NCBI GenBank assembly: GCA_950295325.1
Contig: OX485807.1
Span: 2,112,501 to 2,176,500, forward strand
Origin: Polytrichum commune
Taxonomy: Eukaryota > Streptophyta > Polytrichopsida > Polytrichales > Polytrichaceae
Direction of reading: 5' to 3'
Length of the DNA stretch: 64,000 nucleotides
The notes beneath the pieces are model-generated. The model saw nothing but the letters and a program-made list of their open reading frames with translations. It was not told the DNA's origin and made no database searches. Both the position numbers and the translations under genes were made by a program. How positions within the stretch are numbered: position 1 is the stretch's first letter; the number at the start of each line of letters is the position of its first letter. Shown piece by piece: positions 55,900-64,000 of this stretch.

Positions 55900-57350
55900 G
55901 TTTTGGGTATGCAACACATTTTTGTTGACGTCCTTTGCAATCCGTAGCTTGTCCTAGCTATGTGCTCCAGGTCGTCACTTTGCTATACCACATGAGTTCT
56001 CTTCATCAACATGACCCAAGTCACAACGCCACGAGGGTCTACTTTGGTAGATTCAATAATGGCTTCCTGATTCCATGGTACTCATGCATACTCCTCTCTG
56101 CATCACCAACCCATGGCTTCACCTCTCCTTTCAAATGTTGTTGCTGAGGGCTTTGCCCATGATGCCATCATTTTGTTACAAAACCTACTTGCATCTTAGG
56201 CCAAGTCCCATCAACTCCCCTTGTCATAGAAGCCCTTTCTACACCCCTGGGTCTAGAGGAAATTCGGGTTGTTGTGTCGATGACATTATTTGTGACATCA
56301 AAATTATTTTTAAAGCTTTGAGGACTTTTGCCTTATGGAAATAATGACAGGCCGCAATCCCACACTCAATGCACTCTTCTGCTAGGCAAAAACCCAATTC
56401 CATTAATTGCTATCAAAACTCATCACACATGAGAAATGATTTTTTTTAGGTTTCGTTTTTCTCATGTGGCAGGCATAATTCATACCTTGGCCATTGGAAA
56501 ATTTTGGTACAACTATCAAGTTGTATGGTTTTAGCCTTTGTGCGCTTATATCCAAGATCTCTATGCATTGGTTAAACATTCCTAGGTCACCATTTGGACC
56601 CAAGTTGGATTCCTTATAGACCAATTTTGCAACCCAACCTTTGTCCGGGCCATAGATGAACAACTCAGTCAAGTGCTCAAAGTTGATATGTCTAGCCTCT
56701 ACATCTCATGTACTTGGGGACTTGGTATGCACATGTTTGTATGCGACTACAAGATGTTTTCACACTGTATTTGTCTTCCTCGCATTGATGGTGATAGTAA
56801 AATCTCCCACCTAATGTTATGTTTTGTCTACTAGATCACTGCAACCAATGTCGGACGACCATCCACTAAGTCAAAGATTGTCCCCTTCGGCATGCACAAG
56901 TCTCATCAAATTCTGATGATATCTTGACAATTGGTTCTTTCACCCCAAGATGTCAATTCCCCGTTGTCCTCAGGAACTCATGACACACAAATCACTTGCC
57001 AACATGCCCATTGTCAATGTTACAGTTAGAATCAAAGGCAATTTCTTGCAACTCCTTCCCTGTCAAGCTCATTGTCCAAGGCGGTGCTTGCACCTGGCTC
57101 CCCATCTCACTACCTGCCTTCACCAATGCTTTAGTCTACAACCTCAATCATGCTCATATATCGCGTTATTTTCCCACACACTTTTACCCCGGAGACTAAT
57201 ATCATTCCATAACATGTTCTCATCCCCAAAGTTTCCTTCATTTGGCAATCATCTATCACCACAATCGAAGTTGAGGAGGTCCTTCCAACTATACTTGCCA
57301 AATCCTCCTACATGATAGTAGACTTTTCCAAATCATTTAGGGTTTCATTT
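55900..57350 (+). pseudogene. Degenerate LINE ORF1-like region
   Basis: A plus-strand frame near 56570-56800 reads VTIWTQVGFLIDQFCNP, then TFVRAIDEQLSQVLKVD and CICLPRIDGD. This order resembles the DUF4283/zinc-knuckle ORF1 of plant L1-type LINEs (W-LP, then an IG..LG..L.VD motif, then a LP.IDGD strand). The zinc knuckle itself is not clear. Stops and frameshifts are frequent. It lies upstream of, and in the same orientation as, the ORF2 remains at 60400-62600. Confidence 0.4.
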
Positions 57351-59870
57351 GCATTACTAGGCCTTCTTTGAGATAACATCTGCCACGTTGTCTCCATTCT
57401 AATTATCATCAATGAGTTGTCCTTGACAAATGTGAGGTAAAGTAGGCACCCCCTTGATTTCCAAGCCAAAAGGTTGAATCATGCTTACCATTAGTTCACA
57501 AATAATATTTTCTAAGGTTCGAAAGTCTTATGAATGAAAAAATTGTAGTTAGCTTTCTAAGCATCCAATTACCCCAATCTGAGCTTAGTTACTTTGGAAT
57601 TGGCAACCTAGACCCTTCTAATGTAGTTCAAATACTAAAATTTAACACAAAGGGGACCAAACACTGATATAAATTTTTAGAACTTCTAACTATTTGAGAA
57701 GGAATATGAAGAAATGAGGTTTATGTGAGCTACCTCACAAAAATATTTATAAATTTTATTAAAAATTCTAGATTTCAATGAAATTAGTATGAATAGAGAG
57801 ACAATTTTGAAACCTACCTAGACATATAAAAATGATAGAAAATTGACTATCCAGCTAGCCAGGGTGAAGCTACAAAGTTAGCAGTACCAAAATAGAAGTT
57901 GTCTGACGGGAATGCTCATAAGTTCTAGACGTAATTTTAGATTTTGATAAAACTATTTTTGATGGAAATAAAACTTTGACATCTATCTATATGTATAAGA
58001 TACATTGAAATCGGACTTGAAAGTAAGACGTGATGAGCTTCTAAAGTACATTGTCTTTTTTGGTTCAAAATCATTAACTAATAAGATATTATATATGAAC
58101 TAATTTTGTTATACTAACATGAAAAGACAGATTAGAATGTAACTTGAATACAAAGAAACAAATACTAAATACGCTATAGAAAAATATTTTATTTATATAA
58201 TAAGAATAACCTACTCCTTCTCAAGGAGTACAAACACTCAAATTACTAAATACTAAGAACGAGTCCTTCGCTCAATGGTTGATTGAAGTCGGAAACGCTT
58301 CGGTTGGAGAAGAAAACAATTATGCTTGGAGGGGTGTGGGTCTGTAAAGGCTTGAGACCGAGAATGAGAACATGTTATAAGGATGATGATGATGAAGGGA
58401 GCTTCGACGCCCCTTAAATAGGGTTGCCTCCCGCAGTGGAGTTGAACACTTCCGTGATATTTTGCCTTGTCACATCCACCTTCGCGTTGGATTCTTTTAG
58501 TTACCATTGATTCTCCGTATCCAAAAGACTTCATCCCATTTTGACCTAGTAGCGTCAAAATACACTTGTTAAATTGGATCTTCTCTCGTTGAGGCAAATC
58601 GGCTAAATCAAAGGAGTATTCTTACTAGTCAGTGTCGTTTTATTCTACTTCTTTAATCGTTTTGTAGCGTAATCATTTTGGATTTGGAATATTGTGAGGC
58701 CAAACCTACCATCTTTAAGCGTCCTAGTCCGGGTGATGGTTTTGAAAATCACATGTGTCATATCAAAGCTCGTGATAACATGGAATGTACTTCCATCTCA
58801 ACAAGCTTCCAACTCACTTGAAATCATGATACTTTATTAATGCTAGTCTCTTGAATAGGTAGAGCATTGGCCTTCAAATCTCTACAAGTCTCTTCAAGTC
58901 CCTACAAGTATATATGAATTCTACTAATTCCACTAACCTTCTACTAATTCCCACACAACTCTAACTCTAACACTCAATTCTATGAGAGGAACAACAAGAG
59001 GGAGAGAGAAAGAGAGAAGGAGAGGGGAAGGGAGGGGGTAAGGAGGCCTTGTATGAACCTCTCCCCTTTACCCACACTCCCCTCTCAATACAACATGCTC
59101 ATGTGCCCACACACACGTGTGCACCCACACGTGTAAGATGGAAGAGCGCGAAGGAAGAGAGAGTGAATAGGAACACAAGTGAGTGAAGAAGGTGAGAGAG
59201 AGGAATATATAGGGGAAGAGAAGGGGTGAACACCCCTCAAAGCTCAAGATAAGCCCCTCAATCCTCTCTTACTTCGTAGGCTCTTATCGTATCCGCCAAG
59301 CAAGTCTCTCGATCCTCACCTACCTCGTATGCTCTTATCCTATCCGCTAAGCCTTCAACTCCTAAACCAACAAGATGGATCCCAATTCAAATATTTAAAC
59401 TCAAGGAGCTCCCTTTGGTCCACCACATGCTACACTCACCTAACCAAAGAACTTCCTTCATGCCGCTAAGCTTCTAATTAACTACACCACATAAGCCTAA
59501 GGCCTAAACATAACTTCACACCAAGCCTCATTTTTTTTTATATTTTTGAGAATAATCATAAAACATCAAAATGTAACTCCTAATGGTTTCAAAGGGTTAA
59601 TAACACATGTGAGTACCATTTTGGGCTCATATATATCCTAAACCTTTAGCCTTACTAACCACTCGATTATTGCCTTTAGCTAAGTTAATCCTGAAATAAT
59701 CTTATAATAATCTGTTGCCACTTATTCTATTTTGATTTACTTATTAAGCTAATTTTGAACTCCCAATTATCCAACCGACATTATATTTACTATATATTTT
59801 CCTATTTACCACTAATACTAGGTTAATTTGATAAAAAAATCAAATCAAACCTTTACAACATGTAGTTCAT
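57351..59870. other. Unassigned sequence between LINE ORF1-like and ORF2 remains
   Basis: No LINE motif here. The minus strand has a TATTTAAGG box near 58420 with a C-rich downstream region, and 58980-59260 is GA-rich on the plus strand. It could be a nested LTR or other insertion, but I could not find matching ends. Confidence 0.3.
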
Positions 59871-62600
59871 GTTAACAGTTCAGAGTTACCCATGTGGGTC
59901 CCCTTGGTTGCATTCCCATTGAGGCCTAGCTATCTCTACACATTTGGAACATGAACAAAGCACGCCAACATTTGGTCATCGAGATTGGTTTGGGATTGTG
60001 CTGCATGTACATCAATTGAGCCAACATTCATTTGTCCTTTATAGATTGGGACCAAACAATCTGGTTCTATCATTGGGTCAATATTGATATATATATTTAC
60101 ACATACTTATGGATTCCTCTCAATGTCACCAACTCCAAGTATTTGGGGCTCAATCCGACCAAGACATTAACTTGGCGACCCCTTCATGACCTTCCTATGC
60201 AACTTATTTGCAGTTTGACCACATGTAATATGATTGAAATTGTTGATGATGTTGACACCTGGGAGCAAAATTGGACTTTGATCTATGTAACTGTCAAACA
60301 ACAAGTTCATAACAACCCACTAAACACCACTGAAGATGATGATACACGGGCCCCTTTCAACCGGTCTAACTGTTGTCCCATCACCATGACCTCTTACATT
60401 TGCATCTCCTCTCTTGGAATTTGGAGAGCGCCAGCTAGGGGGAGGATGGTGTTCAAAATTGGTGTGCTTTAGTAGACTTCTTAAAGAATGCTTGGCTGCA
60501 ACCGAAAGTTATGCTTTTCCAAAATTGCATACGTCAAATAAAGATCTTTTATATCCAAGCTTCAAGCTTGGCCCTCTTGAATTCCAAGTGGAGCTGCCTA
60601 TTACAATAATGCCACATACCGCCCCCAAACTGGTCGCTTTTGGGGCCATACGACCATTGTCCAAGGCAGTCGCCTAGTCCCATCAGTGGTTGCACATGGC
60701 ATCATTGGCACTTCATGAGCACAATACGTGGTCTTACAATTCTATTCTCATTTTTGCCTAGGCATCCTCAATATTTATGGCCCGGTCCTTTCAATCTTGT
60801 GTCTTGATTTTGGGCTATATTTGCAAATATTTAGCTCTTGGAAGCTGAATGGATAGTTGAAGGAGATTTCAACAATGTGGAATCAATTGATTATAGAATT
60901 GGAGACTACTATGTGCCCCCTATTATTGACCAAAAATTCTCCAAATGAAATGACTTCTTCTTCCATTGTAACCACCTTGACGCCTTTCATAAGAGAACTT
61001 TTGGATCATGCTCCAATTTTCCTCAAAATCCAGTTGCATTGCCACCGCCTACCCAAATGACATTTTTTTAAGGGTTTGTTGTATCAACCTAAGGCAATGC
61101 AGTCCAAGTTGGATGCCTATGTCTTGTCATTGATTCATTCTCCAACCAACCATGGCCAAAATGGATCGCCATGGCTTGGAAAGTGGTCCTCCACTACAAC
61201 ACGGAGACATCCTGCGCCCAACGCTTGCATTAGTGATCCCAATCGCAACTCATTCCTCCACCTTGGAAGAAGTGCAAGTGACCTAGAACATGATTGGGCA
61301 AACCTCCATGCACGCCATGCGTTGGATCAAGCACAATGCATCCTCTAGCAAGTTTGACAAGTAAAACTAAAAAATAGTTTCTAATGTAGGGCAAGCAATT
61401 GGATGCGGGTTGCTAATTGCTGCAATTCAAAGTTCTTTGAATTGCATTCTGATGGGAAAGTGCCTATGGTCATCTACAAACTCCATCATGAAGGCCAATT
61501 CTCAAGGAACTAGTAGATATCTTATCTTTTGCAACCTCATTCTATCATCACCTTTGTATTGCAATGCCAAAAATGCAAGAACTTCAACACCTCCAAGAAC
61601 ATTGTCTTTGCTCGCTTCGACAAAAATTAATAGTTGCTCAAAAGGATCTTTTTACTGCTCCACTCACAATGGCAAGAAATGACAAAGTTATTTAACATTT
61701 TCCCATGTGGAAGGTGATGGGCATGGACAAAATCCCATTTGAATGCTTGAAGAAATTTCATGCCCAAACATAAACATGGATTTCTTCCTTTTTTTTTTCT
61801 AGTATGTCTTAGACCAACGTGTTATATCTCAAATACTCATTACAAATATGGTTGGGTAACAAACAATTTCTCAAGAATTTTTTCCTGATCATGTTGTTGA
61901 CATCCACTTAAAAGGCTCTTGCCAAATACTTGGCTAATTGAATGAAGGTGGACGTTCAAAACCCATTCAAAATTGGATGTTCCTTTGCAAAGCCGGCTTG
62001 TTCTTGGATGGTGCATCTTTGACAATCATGGCCAATGAATCAATATCTTATGCTTTAGACTCTTGCCATAAAATAATTATTCTTCTCTTAGATTTTGACA
62101 AGGCTTACAATGAGGTCTCTTGGTCATTTTTGAGGGCCGCTATGGTAAAAATTTGGCTTCTCTTGGTTATGGGTTCTATGGATAGAATCTCTATACATGG
62201 GCTTTGCTTCCACAATTAGCTTAATGGAGCTTCAAGTGAGGTTTTACTTTATAATGATCGGTGAGACGGGGTTGTTCCATCACCCTGAATTTTTTCATGA
62301 TGGTGACAAATGTGCTAGCACACATGCTACAAGATCCAAAGTTTGATGTTCAAGGACTTTCTCTTTTTAATGGTACACAAAGACATTGCAACTATTTGCC
62401 AATGATACAATATTATTTCTCCAAGGAGATTTGGCCAACCTCTAGTGGGCACAATGGGCCTTGGATCTTTATTATTCAACAACAAGAATCTTACTTTACT
62501 TGCAAAAGTCCCATGCAACTTTGGATTGCCTACTATGCATGCACACATGCACGGGGAGCTTGGGGCTAACACTTAGTGTGACTTACATGAACCATGTACA
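59871..62600 (+). pseudogene. Degenerate LINE ORF2 (endonuclease and reverse transcriptase)
   Basis: Endonuclease landmarks, in shifting frames: SWNLESASWGEDG (60407), LGILNIYGP (60762), WIVEGDFNNVESIDYRIG (60850) and DHAPIFLKI (61008). RT landmarks: GMDKIPFECLKKF (61720), LLDFDKAYNEVSWSFLRAAM (62090), GVVPSP (62268) and QLFANDTILFLQGDL (62389), followed by a Lys-Ser motif. The order is that of plant L1-type LINEs. Several stops and frameshifts rule out function, and the catalytic F/Y-A-D-D box reads FAND at 62395-62406. Confidence 0.85.
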
Positions 62601-62659
62601 ACAAGGATATAAATGTTTGGGGGGTATTATGTTACTAACAAACAATTAAATGACCTGTT

Positions 62660-64000
62660 CAATTAGGTACATATTTTGTAGTACCTTTTAATTACTTTGG
62701 AAGGCTTGGGTTTGTCATTGTCATGCATCATATGTTTATTATAAATCAACAAGCGGTTTGTCACCAAACTCTGATATTTTGTAATGTTTGCTAATTTTGC
62801 TTTCATGTTCATGTGAGGTGTTATGCGTTTCTCCATTGGGGTTGTTGTGAGAGCACAATTTTTCATGTCAAATCTCTCAAAGAGGTTTAGTACATAGCTC
62901 CTTTGAAATAGCAACACCCCTTGTGAGAGATGAATGAATTTTATTCCAATATAAAATGTGACTGCACCTAACTTTGACATTTTGAACCTGGTCTCTAAGT
63001 TTTGCTCTAGCACATCAACACAAGTCAAGTGATTTCTTGTGATTATTAGATCACCTACATATATTAATACTATCAAGGTGAGTTCCCCTTCTTGGCAATA
63101 TCATAAGTTATGGTCTGCTTCATTCCTAACCATGCCAAACTTGTGTATCAAGAATACATGAACTTCAAAGTACCAAGCCATAATAGCTTGCTTAAGACCA
63201 TATTAGATTGCTTTTCCAAGTAAGCACACTTTAACTTGATCGTCCTTTTAAGAGAGGTACAAACCTTGGGGCAATTCCATGAGCGCCTCTTCTTCCAGAA
63301 TTCCATTCAAGAACGCAATTTTGTTGTCTAAATGGTGAATGCTCCATCCTCTGGTTGTTGCTTTGATAACCACAAATCGAATTGTTGGCCATTCGACCGT
63401 AGAGGCAAAAGTATCATGGCAGTCAACTCCCTTCTCCTCAAAGCTTTGAGCAAATAATTATGCTTTGATTTTTTCTATCTTGCCGTCAACAATTAGCTTG
63501 ATTTTTAAACCCCATTTTGATGTGATTTCCTGCTGGTCTTTGAACTAGTTCCTAGGTTTGATTTTCCAAGATGGAATGGAGTTCATCCTCTGTCACTCAC
63601 ATCTATCCCAGGTGTTGTTTTGCCTCTTCAAAGGTGTCAAGATCTTTAAGATCAATTATGTAGATGTAATCCTATGAATTAATAGGTGGTCCCCCCACAT
63701 GGGATGATCTTCTAACTTGGGGTGTTGGAGATGCATTCAATAATGTTGCTGGCATGGCTAATGTTGATGCAACTCCTCAATGAGCCATTGGTGTACACTC
63801 CTCTTGTGACCATGAAGGAACATCCTCCTTGAAGTTGTGACAGCCGTGAATGGAGGCGCGATTTCATTTTCTATGGTGAGATCTACTTTTGTATTGTGGT
63901 CTAGAGGTTGTGATAACATAACCTTTTTAATGCTTAAAACCTTCTCATCAAATATAACATCTACCCTAATGATCATTGTTTTGTTTCAAAGATCAAATAA
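62660..64000 (-). pseudogene. Degenerate Ty1/copia polyprotein (RT region), truncated by the right edge
   Basis: On the minus strand from the right edge: RVDVIFDEKVLSIKK (63966, the linker before RT), KWGLKIKLIVDGKIEKIKA (63515), SFEEKGVDCHDTFASTVEW, then TIRFVVIKA, HHLDNKIAFLNGILEEE, MELPQGLYLS, and IYVGDLIITRNH (63062), FKMSKLG, FYIGIKF, GVLLFQRSYVLNLFERFDM and TPMEKR. This is the standard order of copia RT. The catalytic YVDD box reads YVGD (63061-63050). Several stops and frame changes are present; it is not functional. Confidence 0.88.

Overview
This is nuclear DNA from a land plant. The evidence is a complete plant MSL-type mechanosensitive channel gene with four GT-AG introns, an AVT/AAAP amino acid transporter gene with one intron, a plant-type tRNA-Phe(GAA), a short plastid psbA-like fragment at the left edge, and an internal CCCTAAA run. 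Long AT-rich intergenic tracts are packed with small inverted-repeat elements and decayed retroelements. The species cannot be fixed. The density of fold-back elements and a Y-I-D-D reverse transcriptase relic that resembles Penelope-like RTs suggest a non-flowering lineage, but that is only a guess.

Layout. 1-6.9 kb: psbA-like fragment, then the MSL gene on the minus strand (1202-5099), preceded by a diverged ~165 bp tandem repeat. 7-19.6 kb: no recognisable gene; tandem duplications, an ACCGGTT-rich dispersed repeat, Tourist-like MITEs, and an interleaved set of inverted repeats (15.86-17.49 kb) that carries a hAT-like MITE with a perfect 8 bp target duplication. 19.6-25.8 kb: two copies of a repeat that ends in a tRNA-Glu-like plus tRNA-Phe pair. 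In the first copy the tRNA-Glu-like sequence is split by a 2.8 kb terminal-inverted-repeat element, most of which is a 2.16 kb ATATTCAT-type satellite. In the second copy the tRNA-Phe is intact. 26.4-26.9 kb: a 145 bp triplication. 29-35.5 kb: a second hAT-like MITE, the RT relic, the AVT-like gene (minus strand, 31908-34082) and a Tourist-like MITE just upstream of it. 35.5-53 kb: nested MITE families, including two ~750 bp elements with 32 bp terminal repeats and 4 bp target duplications, plus a compositionally odd 1.6 kb block at 49.65-51.24 kb. 54-64 kb: a third, decayed copy of the tRNA-pair repeat, a degenerate LINE on the plus strand whose RT box reads FAND, and a degenerate Ty1/copia polyprotein on the minus strand whose RT box reads YVGD and which runs off the right edge.

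The two host protein genes are independent membrane proteins about 27 kb apart. They do not form a functional unit visible here. Most of the window is the work of DNA transposons and retroelements. The most unusual local structure is the satellite-filled TIR element sitting inside a tRNA-Glu-like sequence, next to a repeatedly copied tRNA-Glu/tRNA-Phe module.
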